A stretch of 64,000 nt of DNA from Pseudomonas maioricensis (GTDB lineage Bacteria; Pseudomonadota; Gammaproteobacteria; Pseudomonadales; Pseudomonadaceae). The stretch spans positions 87,820-151,819 of the forward strand of contig NZ_LOHG01000011.1 of assembly GCF_022790535.1 (NCBI RefSeq). The letters are read 5' to 3'. Shown one piece after another: positions 1-9,173 of the stretch (its first letter is position 1; every line of letters starts with the position of its first letter). Both the position numbers and the translations under genes were made by a program. The notes beneath the pieces were generated by a model. The model did not search any database. It saw only the letters and a program-made list of their open reading frames with translations, and had not been told where the DNA came from.

Positions 1-1
1 T

Positions 2-133
2 CGGCAGGTCCTGCAGGCCCTATGTTTGCTGCAAGACTCACAGCTTCTGCGTGAACTTGACGAAGCACTACTGAGCCCTGCTCATGGCTTCATGTTGAAA
101 ACCCCGGTTATCAGCGCAAGCCCGGTGCCATAG
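2..133 (+). CDS. 3' end of an unidentified coding frame (partial)
   Basis: An open frame enters from the left edge and stops at a TAG at 131-133, giving about 43 residues that are rich in Leu, Gln and Glu and look helical. I do not recognise the family. E. coli paoC is preceded by the FAD subunit gene paoB, but I cannot match this tail to PaoB. It may be a chance frame. The 145 bases between it and the next gene show no convincing gene. Confidence 0.3.
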   Translation, partial: RQVLQALCLLQDSQLLRELDEALLSPAHGFMLKTPVISASPVP

Positions 134-278
134 GCTCCAGCCATGAAAAGCCCACCCTGCCTGTTTCATCCAGTGCACCAGCGATTATGGCTTCGCACCA
201 GGATGGAATTATTGAGGAACATCCGGCGTCAGCCACCCAAGACGCTAGATGACGGTCGATTGACAAGGAGAAAGCCCC

Positions 279-2489
279 ATGAAGTTTGATACGCCTGCGC
301 GCAGCAACCCGATTGATCAAATGAAGGTGATTGGACAACCCAAAGATCGCGTTGAAGGCAAACTGAAAACCACCGGCACGGCGACCTATGCCTATGAACA
401 ACAGGCCACTGTCAGCCCCCCTGCTTACGGCTATGTATTAGGTTCATCAATCGGCAAGGGGCGGATCTCATCAATTGATTCGAGCGAAGCACGCCAGGCC
501 AGTGGCGTCATTGCAATCGTCACCTATGAGAATGCAGGTCAACTGGACAGGGGCGAGTTTTACGTTGATCGCGCACTGGCCGGTCCTCAGGTGGATCATT
601 ATCACCAGGCAGTAGCAATCGTCGTTGCGCACACGTTTGAAGAGGCCCGGGCCGCTTCAGCATTGGTTAGGGTCCATTACGTCAGCGAACCTGGAGCCTA
701 CGACCTGGCTGCGCAACGAGAGTCAGCCAAAACACCCGCACCGGGTGCGTTTGGCCCTCCTCCACACACGGCAGTCGGAGATTTCGAAGGCGCGTTCAAA
801 AAGGCTGCTTTCACACTCGATGGCCATTACACCACTCCGGATCACGCCCACGCGATGATGGAGCCCCACGCAACCATCGCGCAGTGGCAAGGAGACAAGC
901 TGACGCTATGGACGTCTATTCAGCAAATGAACTGGGGTGTCAGAGACCTGGCCAAAACACTGGGTATCCCCAAAGACAACGTTCACTTGATCTCGCCATA
1001 CATTGGCGGCGGCTTTGGCGGGAAAGGCACCATTCTGTGTGACGCCGTGCTGGCGTCTCTCGCGGCGAAAGCGGCCGGGCGCCCTGTAAAAGTGGCGCTT
1101 CCACGCCCGCTCATGTTTAACAACCTGACGCACAGGCCCGCGACGATTCAAAGAATCCGCCTGGGTGCCAGCCCGGACGGCACGCTTACCGCAATAGGCC
1201 ACGAGAGTTGGTCGGGCAACCTGCGAGGTGGTCGCACTGAGGCGGCTACTGCATCGACCCGAACGTTGTATGCGGGTGCGAACCGTATGACCCGTTTATA
1301 CCTTGCCGAACTCGACCTTGCCGAAGGCAGCGCCATGCGTGCGCCAGGTGAAGCGCCTGGCATGATGGCGCTGGAAATTGCCATGGACGAAATGGCTGAA
1401 AAACTGGGTATGGACCCTGTGAAATTTCGCGTCATCAACGACACCCAGGTCGACCCGGAGCAGCCAGATCGTCGTTTCTCTCAGCGCCAGTTAGTCGAGT
1501 GCCTGAATACGGGAGCTGAACGTTTTGGCTGGGCTCTACGCAATCCCCTTCCCGGCAAGGAACTGCATGACGGCTGGTGGACCGGCATCGGCATGGCGTC
1601 TGCCATTCGTGGCGCGCCCACTACGAAATCGGCTGCACGTGTCCGGCTTGACCGTAAAGGCATGGTCACCGTCGAAACAGATATGACGGATATCGGCACC
1701 GGCTCTTACACGATCATTGCCCAGACTGCTGCTGAAATGATGGGCGTTGAAATGGACAAAGTGAACGTCTACCTGGGGAATTCAAGATTCCCGGAGTCTT
1801 CAGGTTCTGGCGGCCAATGGGGTGCAGCCTCATCCACGGCGGGCGTCTATGCGGCTTGTGTGAAACTCAGGGAAGCCATCGCTGAGAAGCTGGGGCTCGA
1901 TCCAGCGAAAACGGAGTTTATCGGTGGTCACGTTCGTGAAGGTTCGAACAGCCTGCCATTGGCAGAAGCGACAAAGGATGGTGACCTGTCGGCCGAAGAC
2001 GTCATGGAGTTCGGCGACCTGGCAAAACAGTATGCTCAGCAAACCTTTGGCGCACACTTTGTCGAGGTGGGTGTAAACGCCGCGACAGGAGAAATTCGCA
2101 TTCGCCGTCAGTTAGCGGTGTGTGCCGCAGGCAGAATACTTAACCCCAAAACAGCTCGCAGTCAGATCATCGGGGGTATGACCATGGGCGCAGGCGCAGC
2201 CCTTATGGAAGAAATGATTGTGGATCATCGCCTGGGATTTTTTGTTAATCACGATCTGGCCAGCTACGAGGTACCGGTGCATGCCGACATCCCTCATCAG
2301 GAGGTCATTTTCCTCGATGAAGTGGACCCTTACGCAACACCTCTCAAGGCCAAGGGTGTCGGCGAGCTCGGTATTTCTGGAGCCGCCGCGGCGATTGCCA
2401 ACGCTGTTTATAACGCTACCGGCGTCAGGGTTCGCGATTACCCCATCACGCTCGATAAGCTCATTGACCAGTTGCCCGCTTTGGGCTGA
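279..2489 (+). CDS. paoC: Molybdopterin-binding subunit of a PaoC-like aldehyde dehydrogenase
   Basis: This is the large molybdenum-cofactor subunit of a xanthine oxidase family enzyme that oxidises aldehydes to carboxylic acids. The 736 residues and the N-terminus (KFDTPARSNPIDQ) resemble E. coli PaoC (YagR). The Moco-contact motif GGGFGGKG lies at residues 243-250 and RAPGE at 354-358. The GVGELGISG motif near residue 696 supplies the catalytic glutamate of the family. The start has a good ribosome site (AAGGAG, 258 onward). Family enzymes need a 2Fe-2S and a FAD subunit, usually encoded just upstream as paoA-paoB; neither is recognisable in the 278 bases available. A LysR gene follows after 40 bases on the same strand. 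Confidence 0.9.
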   Translation: MKFDTPARSNPIDQMKVIGQPKDRVEGKLKTTGTATYAYEQQATVSPPAYGYVLGSSIGKGRISSIDSSEARQASGVIAIVTYENAGQLDRGEFYVDRALAGPQVDHYHQAVAIVVAHTFEEARAASALVRVHYVSEPGAYDLAAQRESAKTPAPGAFGPPPHTAVGDFEGAFKKAAFTLDGHYTTPDHAHAMMEPHATIAQWQGDKLTLWTSIQQMNWGVRDLAKTLGIPKDNVHLISPYIGGGFGGKGTILCDAVLASLAAKAAGRPVKVALPRPLMFNNLTHRPATIQRIRLGASPDGTLTAIGHESWSGNLRGGRTEAATASTRTLYAGANRMTRLYLAELDLAEGSAMRAPGEAPGMMALEIAMDEMAEKLGMDPVKFRVINDTQVDPEQPDRRFSQRQLVECLNTGAERFGWALRNPLPGKELHDGWWTGIGMASAIRGAPTTKSAARVRLDRKGMVTVETDMTDIGTGSYTIIAQTAAEMMGVEMDKVNVYLGNSRFPESSGSGGQWGAASSTAGVYAACVKLREAIAEKLGLDPAKTEFIGGHVREGSNSLPLAEATKDGDLSAEDVMEFGDLAKQYAQQTFGAHFVEVGVNAATGEIRIRRQLAVCAAGRILNPKTARSQIIGGMTMGAGAALMEEMIVDHRLGFFVNHDLASYEVPVHADIPHQEVIFLDEVDPYATPLKAKGVGELGISGAAAAIANAVYNATGVRVRDYPITLDKLIDQLPALG

Positions 2490-2529
2490 CTTTTCCCCAT
2501 AACTAACTGTTTTGGCTTCGGAGTAACAA

Positions 2530-3444
2530 ATGCAGCTAAGCCGCACGAATTTGGCAGATATTGTTTATTTCCTCGCCATCGCTCGGCATCAAAGCTTCAG
2601 AAAGGCTGGTCTGGAGGCGGGAATCAGTGCGTCGGCGCTGAGCCATGCCATGAAAGGACTTGAGACCCGGCTTGGCGTTCGACTGCTCAATCGCACGACG
2701 CGGAGCGTGACGCTCACCGCCGCTGGCGAGGAACTGCAGAGCCTGATCAGCGCTCCGGTCAATGATATCGGCCAAGCACTGGAAGCCCTGAACAGGCTCC
2801 GCGATGAACCCGCCGGACGTATCCGCCTGAACGTCTTGAGCGACGGTGCCAAACTACTGCTGGGTCCCGTGCTTCCGGTTTTTGTGGATCGCTATCCGGA
2901 CATTGAGATCGATCTGACCGTGACCAATCGAATGGTCGATGTCATCGGCGAGGGGCATGATGCAGGCATTCGATTTGGTGGGACGGTTCCCGCAGACATG
3001 ATCGCTCGACGACTGTCTCCCGATGTTGCGTGGGCAGTTGTTGGCTCGCCTGATTACCTCAAACGATTCGGCACCCCGAAACACCCGGAAGATCTACACC
3101 ATCATCGTTGTTTACGTGTGCGCCTGGGTAATGCACACATCTACCATTGGCAATTCTCTAAAGAAGGCCAACAGCTGGAGATTGACGTTCCCGGAGCCAT
3201 CACGATCGATGAGGCGCGTGTTGGTGTAACGATGGCAATGCGCGGCGCTGGATTGATGTACGTTCTAGCCTCGGTAGTAGAGCGACAGATCGCGGAAGGC
3301 TCGCTGCAGCGAGTACTGGAAGACTGGACTCACTACGACCCGGGGTTCCACATCTACTACTCAAGCTTCAGACAGGTACCTGTAGGCCTTCGTCTACTTA
3401 TTGATCTGATTCGCGAACTTGAACCTATGGGTCCACTCCCCTAG
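2530..3444 (+). CDS. LysR-family transcriptional regulator
   Basis: This 304-residue protein has an N-terminal winged helix-turn-helix (about residues 5-65, with QSFRKAGLEAGISASALSHAM as recognition region) and a C-terminal periplasmic-binding-like effector domain with the motif RIRLNVLSDGA. Length and architecture fit the CrgA/DhcR-like subgroup of LysR. It lies 40 bases behind paoC on the same strand and converges on the MDR gene, so it may control either. GGAG seven bases before the ATG fixes the start. The ligand is unknown. Confidence 0.92.
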   Translation: MQLSRTNLADIVYFLAIARHQSFRKAGLEAGISASALSHAMKGLETRLGVRLLNRTTRSVTLTAAGEELQSLISAPVNDIGQALEALNRLRDEPAGRIRLNVLSDGAKLLLGPVLPVFVDRYPDIEIDLTVTNRMVDVIGEGHDAGIRFGGTVPADMIARRLSPDVAWAVVGSPDYLKRFGTPKHPEDLHHHRCLRVRLGNAHIYHWQFSKEGQQLEIDVPGAITIDEARVGVTMAMRGAGLMYVLASVVERQIAEGSLQRVLEDWTHYDPGFHIYYSSFRQVPVGLRLLIDLIRELEPMGPLP

Positions 3445-3453
3445 CGAGTTTAG

Positions 3454-3495
3454 CGCGCCTGTCGCTTGATGAAGACCTCACTAAATACAGGCGCG
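3454..3495. terminator. Inverted repeat between convergent genes
   Basis: Arms CGCGCCTGT (3454-3462) and ACAGGCGCG (3487-3495) are perfectly complementary with a 24-base loop, between the convergent LysR and MDR genes. There is no U-run, so this is a transcript-end hairpin at best. Confidence 0.3.
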
Positions 3496-3521
3496 GCGTT
3501 GCTCAAGACTTCGCCCAGGTT

Positions 3522-4544
3522 TCAGTCGCGATCAAACTCGATCAACACCTTGCCAACGTGTTGCGCAGCGGCGAAATAGGCATACGCATCAGGCGCGTCG
3601 TCGAACCTGAAAGTCTTCGCGACTACCGTTTGAATGCCGTTCGCTTCGATGGCGCGCAGCAGGTCGACGAACATCTTGCGGTTGCCGTTGGCGATGCCCC
3701 GGATTGTCACGTTTTTCAGGATGAGCGATACATAGTCAGGTATTGGCGACTTCTGTCCAGGGCTTACACCTATCACGGCAATACGCCCGTTCACAGCTGC
3801 TGCCGCGATGGATTGGCCCAACGTATCTTGACCGCCCGTCTCGATGATAATGTCGGCACCCGCGTTCCCGGTAAGCAGCATCAACTGTGCGGCCCAGTCG
3901 GTATGGGTGCGGTAATTCACGGTGATGTCCGCGCCGAGCTCGCGAACATATTCCAGTTTCTCATCGCTTGAGGAAGTCATCGCCACTCGCGCGCCCAGGA
4001 CCTTGGCGATTTTCAACGCTGCCAAGGCCACTCCCCCAGTGCCCAGGCAAAGAACAAGTTCGCCCGGCTTTACCTTGCAAACCTTAACCAAAGCATTCCA
4101 TGCGGTAAGCCCAGCGGACGCGAGTGCGGCGACATCTTTATCCATCAACGCTTCCGGGACGCGGATCAACGCCGCTGCCGGAAGTACAATTTTTTCAGCA
4201 AGCCAGCCATCGTGGCTGACACCGACGTCATGGCTGAAAACGTCAGCGCGAAACTCCCCGTCCAGCCAGTTGGGAAAATGACCGCAGATGACCCGGTCAC
4301 CTGGCTCAAACTGCTCAACCCCTTCGCCGACTGCAATGACTTCTCCGACGCCCTCGGAAACCGGGATACGTTCAGGCGCCTGCTTAGGGCCATATATACC
4401 CCGAAGAATCTGGACGTCTCGACTGATGAGGCTCACGAGACGGGGGGCGATAACCACTTCCCCTGCCCCGGCAAACAATTCGGGGCGGGTGGTCGCGGTC
4501 AGTGAGTCCAGGCCATTTTGAGCACCTATCTGGAAAGCTTTCAT
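3522..4544 (-). CDS. MDR-family NAD(P)-dependent alcohol dehydrogenase/quinone reductase-like protein
   Basis: This medium-chain dehydrogenase/reductase of 340 residues has an N-terminal GroES-like fold with EGVGEVIAVGEGV and GDRV, and a Rossmann domain with LGTGGVALAALKIAKVLGA and LGADITVNY. It probably oxidises or reduces an alcohol, aldehyde or quinone with NADP(H). The usual structural zinc cysteine cluster is absent. I place the start at 4544 rather than a methionine seven codons upstream, because AAGGA lies seven bases before this ATG. The gene converges on the LysR gene and may be its target. The substrate cannot be told from sequence. Confidence 0.85.
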   Translation of the reverse strand: MKAFQIGAQNGLDSLTATTRPELFAGAGEVVIAPRLVSLISRDVQILRGIYGPKQAPERIPVSEGVGEVIAVGEGVEQFEPGDRVICGHFPNWLDGEFRADVFSHDVGVSHDGWLAEKIVLPAAALIRVPEALMDKDVAALASAGLTAWNALVKVCKVKPGELVLCLGTGGVALAALKIAKVLGARVAMTSSSDEKLEYVRELGADITVNYRTHTDWAAQLMLLTGNAGADIIIETGGQDTLGQSIAAAAVNGRIAVIGVSPGQKSPIPDYVSLILKNVTIRGIANGNRKMFVDLLRAIEANGIQTVVAKTFRFDDAPDAYAYFAAAQHVGKVLIEFDRD

Positions 4545-4863
4545 CGGGTAATCCTTGTTTCGCAAAATTTAGAACGTGGAGATGTATCGAGCCTTGGGCA
4601 TTCCCAAAAGGCACCGACTGCACCTTACAAGAAAGATCGCTGCCGTGTAGCGGCCCTGAGCGCAAACCAGTCCACCGCCCCCGCTCGATAGACTGACGAT
4701 GCACGCCTGTGCAGTAACGCCCGATTGATTGAACGCTCACGACTCGACACCGACTAACCCCCTGAGAGCTGCCTGACCCAAACCATATCAGGCAGTGTTA
4801 CTGGCTAGGAGCAACACCGGTCTTGATGACGTGGGTTGTTCACAGCACTTATTGGGGGATTCA

Positions 4864-5991
4864 ATGACCGAGGATTTGACACGACTTTTTACTGAACACG
4901 CGATTCTGGGCATTTCGCTGGCAAGCTGGATTTTCGCGCTGTGTGCAGCGTCGCTGAGTTACGTGTTTGCCAGAACGGCTATCGGCTTCGTTTTAAAAAG
5001 AATTCAAGCACGCTCGGCCGCGGGTAACGGCCACATGAACTACATTGCGGGCCAGGTACTTTCGGGGACCAGTAACACACTGCTGGTATTGGCCTCGATA
5101 CTGATTGGCGTCGGGATTCTTGATCTACCCGAGCGCTGGCTAGGTCGGGTCAGCAGCCTCTGGTTCGTCGTGGCGGCCTTGCAGGTCGGGCTCTGGATGA
5201 ACCGGGCATTAGCGCTCGGTTTACATCGTTATTTTTCCCGTCATAGCGCAAACCAGACTTTTCAAGCCGGTGCACTGGCAACCCTGAGCCTATGGGGCGC
5301 CAGAGTTTTGCTCTGGGCTGTCGTGTTGTTGGCCATGCTGTCCAACGTGGGTGTCAACATCACAGCCTTTGTTGCAAGTCTGGGTGTGGGCGGTATTGCT
5401 GTAGCGCTGGCGGTTCAGAATATTCTGGGCGATGTATTTGCCTCGCTGTCCATTGCTGTCGACAAGCCATTTGAAGTGGGTGATTTCATCGTCGTAGGTT
5501 CGCTCTCCGGGACTGTCGAGCACGTAGGGTTGAAGACGACGCGCATCAGAAGCCTCGGTGGCGAGCAAATCGTGATGGCCAATGCCAACATGATTGCGAG
5601 CACCATTCAGAACTACAAGCGGCTGCAGGAGCGGCGGATTGTCTTTGAGTTCCGCCTTACCTATGACTGTTCAGCAGAGCAGATCAAGCAGCTCACACAA
5701 AAGGTTGAAGACATCATCAAGAACGAAGACAAGGCTCGCTTCGACAGGTGTCATTTCAAAGGCTTCGGGGAAAGCGCACTGGAATTCGAGACGGTTTATA
5801 TCGTGCTGGATGCGAGTTACAACGTCTATATGGATGTTCAGCAGGAGATTAACCTGCAGATCATGACGGCAGTCGCTGATCTGGATGCGCAGTTCGCTTT
5901 CCCTTCGCGCACCGTCAATGTCGCTTCATTGCCCGGGCACAGCGAGACGGGTTCGATCAAGGCGCTGTCACCCGCTTCCGAGCCTGCATAA
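4864..5991 (+). CDS. MscS-family small-conductance mechanosensitive channel
   Basis: This 375-residue inner-membrane protein has several N-terminal hydrophobic segments. The Gly/Ala-rich pore helix TM3 (FVASLGVGGIAVALAVQNIL) is followed by the beta domain (PFEVGDFIVVGSLSGTVEHVGLKTTRIRS), the MscS signature. The channel releases solutes on hypo-osmotic shock. The frame could extend upstream to 4795, but the start used here has a GGGGGA ribosome site and gives the normal hydrophobic N-terminus. It stands alone and converges on the chemoreceptor gene. The 320 bases upstream hold no gene I can support. Confidence 0.9.
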   Translation: MTEDLTRLFTEHAILGISLASWIFALCAASLSYVFARTAIGFVLKRIQARSAAGNGHMNYIAGQVLSGTSNTLLVLASILIGVGILDLPERWLGRVSSLWFVVAALQVGLWMNRALALGLHRYFSRHSANQTFQAGALATLSLWGARVLLWAVVLLAMLSNVGVNITAFVASLGVGGIAVALAVQNILGDVFASLSIAVDKPFEVGDFIVVGSLSGTVEHVGLKTTRIRSLGGEQIVMANANMIASTIQNYKRLQERRIVFEFRLTYDCSAEQIKQLTQKVEDIIKNEDKARFDRCHFKGFGESALEFETVYIVLDASYNVYMDVQQEINLQIMTAVADLDAQFAFPSRTVNVASLPGHSETGSIKALSPASEPA

Positions 5992-6031
5992 AGGCTGTCT
6001 TTGAGCAGCGCAGAAAGGAGGTGCAATCGGC

Positions 6032-6079
6032 GCGTGATGGCCAGGCGATCACGCGGATTGCCGCTGGGCAGCAATCCGC
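6032..6079. other. Two abutting hairpins between convergent genes
   Basis: GCGTGAT (6032-6038) pairs with ATCACGC (6048-6054). Overlapping its last bases, GCGGATTGC (6053-6061) pairs with GCAATCCGC (6071-6079), each with a nine-base loop. The hairpins sit between the ends of the MscS and chemoreceptor genes and have no U-run. A bidirectional transcript-end structure or a protein site is possible. Confidence 0.45.
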
Positions 6080-6109
6080 AATGGCTGGACGCCGTTGCCT
6101 TGGCGCAGG

Positions 6110-7465
6110 CTACCCGACCCAACTGACGGCGGTTTTGGGAATAACTTCAGACTCGTCGAGCTTGGAGGCAAACATGCTTACTGCCTCGACGGCGTCGCTG
6201 GTACCGCTGCGAATCTGCAAAATCACCGAGCCCGCTTGATCGGCCAGGCTAACGCCGCGTTTTGCGCCCTCCTGAGTGGCGTTCATGCTGGCGACTGCAT
6301 CACGGGTTTCAGAGAGGATCTTGCCGATCATTTCGGCAATCTCAGCTGTTGAGCGGCTGGTACGCCCCGCCAGTTGCCGGACTTCGTCGGCCACAACCGC
6401 AAAACCTCGCCCCTGATCGCCAGCGCGCGCTGCTTCAATGGCGGCATTGAGAGCCAGCAGGTTGGTTTGATCAGCAATACCACGAATAGTATTGACGATG
6501 GCTGTGATCTGTTCGGAGCGCTCGCCCAATTGACCGACAAGCCGGGCTGACGCGCCAATATTGTCGGCTATCTGGCGCATTTCCTGGGCGGTTTCCTGAA
6601 TGACCTGGGCACCCTGCTCGGCAACTTTTTCGGTCTCCGCAGAAATATGGTATGCCCGTGAGGCACCGCGGGAGTCCTCTTCAAAGCGCTCGACACGCTC
6701 GGTGATATCACTGGCAAACTTGATGACCTTGGACAATTTACCGTCAGCGTCATACACCGGGTTATAAGTCGCCTCCAGCCAGACTACTCGTCCGTTCTTA
6801 CCGAGACGTTTGAACTGCCCGCTGAAAAACTCACCCGCATTCAACCGACGCCAGAAGTCGCTGTATTCAGTGCTATTGACCAGGTCTGACTCGCAAAACA
6901 GCCGGTGGTGCTTACCCTTGAGGTCGTTCAGGCCGTAACCCATGGTCCGCAGAAAGTTGTCGTTGGCCGAAATAATGTTGCCAGCGAGATCAAACTCAAT
7001 GACGGCCATTGCCCGATCCAGTGCGGCGAGTTTGCCCCGCGTCAGCGCTTCCTGGGTAACTTTTTCAGTCACGTCCAGCGCGTATTTGACGATCCTCAGC
7101 ACTTGGCCACGCTCGTCGAGCACCGGGTTGTAACTGGCTTCAAGCCAGACATTCTGCCCCGCTGCGTTGACTCTCTGGAACGTACCGGAGACGAATTTAC
7201 CGGCCTGCAGTTGCGACCAGAACTGGCTGTAATCGGCGCTACGGGTCAGCGCCGGGGTACAGAAGTCCCGATGCGATTTACCGGCTAACTGTTCTGCGCG
7301 ATAGCCCATTGCGGTAAGAAAATTGTCGTTGGCCCGAAGGACTTTGCCGTCCAGACTAAACTCGACAACCGCCATGGAGCGGCCCAGTGCTTCGATCAAT
7401 CCCTTATAACCCACGACTTCGGCCGTCCTGGCCGCCAGTTCATCTTTAAGCGATTTATTGAACAT
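6110..7465 (-). CDS. Cytoplasmic methyl-accepting chemotaxis protein with two PAS domains (BdlA-like)
   Basis: The 451-residue receptor has two tandem PAS domains (about residues 22-130 and 145-252; each has the DNFL.TMGY core, and PAC motifs with E.SYNPV or E.TYNPV) and a C-terminal signalling domain. That domain carries the hairpin tip QTNLLALNAAIEAARAGDQG, the CheA/CheW contact. No transmembrane segment is visible, so it is soluble, like P. aeruginosa BdlA, which has the same order and controls biofilm dispersion. PAS domains of this type often bind haem or FAD and sense redox state. A FliA-type promoter lies 44 bases upstream. The substrate is unknown. Confidence 0.88.
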   Translation of the reverse strand: MFNKSLKDELAARTAEVVGYKGLIEALGRSMAVVEFSLDGKVLRANDNFLTAMGYRAEQLAGKSHRDFCTPALTRSADYSQFWSQLQAGKFVSGTFQRVNAAGQNVWLEASYNPVLDERGQVLRIVKYALDVTEKVTQEALTRGKLAALDRAMAVIEFDLAGNIISANDNFLRTMGYGLNDLKGKHHRLFCESDLVNSTEYSDFWRRLNAGEFFSGQFKRLGKNGRVVWLEATYNPVYDADGKLSKVIKFASDITERVERFEEDSRGASRAYHISAETEKVAEQGAQVIQETAQEMRQIADNIGASARLVGQLGERSEQITAIVNTIRGIADQTNLLALNAAIEAARAGDQGRGFAVVADEVRQLAGRTSRSTAEIAEMIGKILSETRDAVASMNATQEGAKRGVSLADQAGSVILQIRSGTSDAVEAVSMFASKLDESEVIPKTAVSWVG

Positions 7466-7508
7466 GGACCTGCCCTCAGTGCTGCCTCAACGTATATATC
7501 TTCAACAG

Positions 7509-7535
7509 ATATCGGCGGACAAACCGGCAACTGGA
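7509..7535 (-). promoter_or_regulatory. Candidate FliA (sigma-28) promoter for the PAS chemoreceptor
   Basis: On the minus strand TCCAGTTG, 11 bases, then GCCGATAT. The -10 differs from the enteric consensus GCCGATAA in one base; the -35 matches TAAAGTTT at five of eight positions. Spacing is exactly the sigma-28 spacing and the site is 44 bases before the start codon. The rest of the 306-base gap up to 7772 shows nothing else I can name. Confidence 0.5.
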
Positions 7536-7771
7536 TTACGCTGGTCACAATTATGTTTTGACGTCAACAAACTGAATATTGGCCCGCAAAAAACGACGCA
7601 GCGTCGAGTCAAGGTGACCGGCAGGGTTCAAGACCCTGCTATGTATTCATCTCCGGATAACCTGTTTGTTGTGACGCCTTTGCTCCTTGGCCACGGTCGG
7701 TATTACTGAACACCCGTCACTGATGTTTGTCCCAACAGGCTAATGAGAGATTGCTATACGGAATGATCGAA

Positions 7772-8095
7772 ATGAATCCTGTGACACCAGACGGTCGTTA
7801 CTTTGTGATCAACGGGCAACTGTGGCGCTGCTCCAACCCCCATCTGGATGAAGGCAAGCGACAGCGCCTGGTAACCGATCTGATGGCGGCCCGGCGAGCG
7901 GTAAAAGCAGCGAAAGCTTCGGGCGATCCCGAGCAGATGAAGGCAGCGAGATCAGAGGTTCAGATAGCCAAGGTGGCTCTTGGGGAGCGAGGGCCGGTTT
8001 GGTGGGAGGATGGTGCGTCAGACTTCAACCGGTACAAGGTCACTAACACGCCATATGAGCAATGGTATCGAGCACTGGACGTCTCTGATTCCTGA
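7772..8095 (+). CDS. Conserved small hypothetical protein
   Basis: This 107-residue, charged, soluble protein opens with MNPVTPDGRYFVINGQLWRC, has a central Ala/Lys/Glu helix (residues 28-70) and ends in a Trp/Tyr-rich tail. I recognise the N-terminal pattern from widespread uncharacterised proteobacterial proteins, but no function is known to me. Candidate starts at 7727 (TTG) and 7763 (ATG) exist; 7772 has CGGA nine bases upstream and matches the usual N-terminus. It precedes tspO on the same strand by 89 bases. Confidence 0.75.
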   Translation: MNPVTPDGRYFVINGQLWRCSNPHLDEGKRQRLVTDLMAARRAVKAAKASGDPEQMKAARSEVQIAKVALGERGPVWWEDGASDFNRYKVTNTPYEQWYRALDVSDS

Positions 8096-8184
8096 ACCGG
8101 GACGGACTTTTTTAGCGTACAGGCATCCAACCCAGATATAGCCACCGTGCTTCCAGATCACATTCTCTCGGCCAAGGGGTATCT

Positions 8185-8625
8185 ATGACCTTCTACATTT
8201 TTCTGCTCGCGTGTTGCGCAGCCGCTGCAACGGGCATCATCTTCAAGCCCGGCGCCTGGTACGAATCGCTGCAAAAACCGGGTTTCACGCCGCCGAACTG
8301 GGCGTTTCCAGTGGCTTGGACAACAATTTATCTGTTGCTCGCATGGGCCGGTTATCGCATGACGCTACTCCCCGGCAGCGAGACTGTCCTGGCGCTGTGG
8401 GCGGCTCAAATTGCACTGAATACGCTGTGGACACCGGTGTTTTTTGGGGCAAATAAAATCCTCGCTGCAATGGTCATCCTTGGCTTGCTCTGGATTGTCG
8501 TTGCCACAATGGTGGTCATGGCATTGCAGCTGGATGTCATCACCGGGCTGATTCTGTTTCCCTATCTGGCGTGGCTTTCGGTGGCTGCTGCACTTAACTT
8601 TTCGATCCTGCGTCACAACAAGTGA
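8185..8625 (+). CDS. tspO: TspO/MBR family tryptophan-rich sensory protein
   Basis: This 146-residue membrane protein has five hydrophobic segments. The family's hallmark stretch appears at residues 26-56: PGAWYESLQKPGFTPPNWAF, followed by a Trp-rich helix. TspO proteins bind porphyrins and cholesterol-like ligands. In Rhodobacter, TspO affects oxygen- and light-dependent pigment gene expression. Here it is the first of three co-directional genes leading to crtZ, placing it physically with carotenoid genes. The start has AAGGGG five to six bases upstream. Confidence 0.92.
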   Translation: MTFYIFLLACCAAAATGIIFKPGAWYESLQKPGFTPPNWAFPVAWTTIYLLLAWAGYRMTLLPGSETVLALWAAQIALNTLWTPVFFGANKILAAMVILGLLWIVVATMVVMALQLDVITGLILFPYLAWLSVAAALNFSILRHNK

Positions 8626-8689
8626 GGGCCGCAATCTGACTCGTGCAGGCCGCGCTGGCCCAGACCTTCCCCGCCCCAAAAGCCCTGCT

Positions 8690-9112
8690 TTGCTGGCTGC
8701 AGGTGAAACCGTTGTGCTCTTCGACGGCACCTGCAAGCTTTGCAACGGCTGGGCGCGCTTCGTCATCCACTACGACCGGAACCACCTGATCAAGCTTGCC
8801 GCCGTTCAGTCTTGCGAAGGGCAGCGGCTGCTTGAATGGGCCGGGTTGCCTCAGGATAAATTCAATACCATTGTGCTGATTGCGGATGAATCCGTGTCCA
8901 TTCGCTCCGATGCGATGTTCAGGATTCTGAAGCGCTTACCTGCGCCGTGGCGCTGGCTAAGCGTTGCGAGGGTCATCCCTGCCGGGATGCGCGACTGGAT
9001 GTATAACAAGATTGCGCTCAATCGCTACAAGCTGTTTGGTCGCTACGATTCCTGCCAATTGCCTGCGCCCGATCATGAACATCGCTTTTTGAAGGCAGAT
9101 GAGCTGTCCTGA
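8690..9112 (+). CDS. DCC-family (DUF393) thiol-disulfide oxidoreductase-like protein
   Basis: The 140-residue protein contains VVLFDGTCKLCNGWARFVI near the N-terminus; the DGxCxLC motif defines the DCC family (YuxK-like). A thioredoxin-like role is predicted for the family but poorly proven. No ATG or GTG occurs in frame between the tspO stop and the motif, so I use the TTG at 8690. The true start may be another rare codon upstream. It lies between tspO and crtZ on the same strand with short gaps and may be co-transcribed with them. Confidence 0.85.
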   Translation: MLAAGETVVLFDGTCKLCNGWARFVIHYDRNHLIKLAAVQSCEGQRLLEWAGLPQDKFNTIVLIADESVSIRSDAMFRILKRLPAPWRWLSVARVIPAGMRDWMYNKIALNRYKLFGRYDSCQLPAPDHEHRFLKADELS

Positions 9113-9173
9113 AGCCAGAACGTTTACGAGACTGAAGCAGTCCTATTCGCTGTACCGGATGAGAGTTAGCTGA

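Noticed and set aside
143..253. Short open frame before paoC
   Set aside because: It has no ribosome site and no similarity to any protein I recognise.
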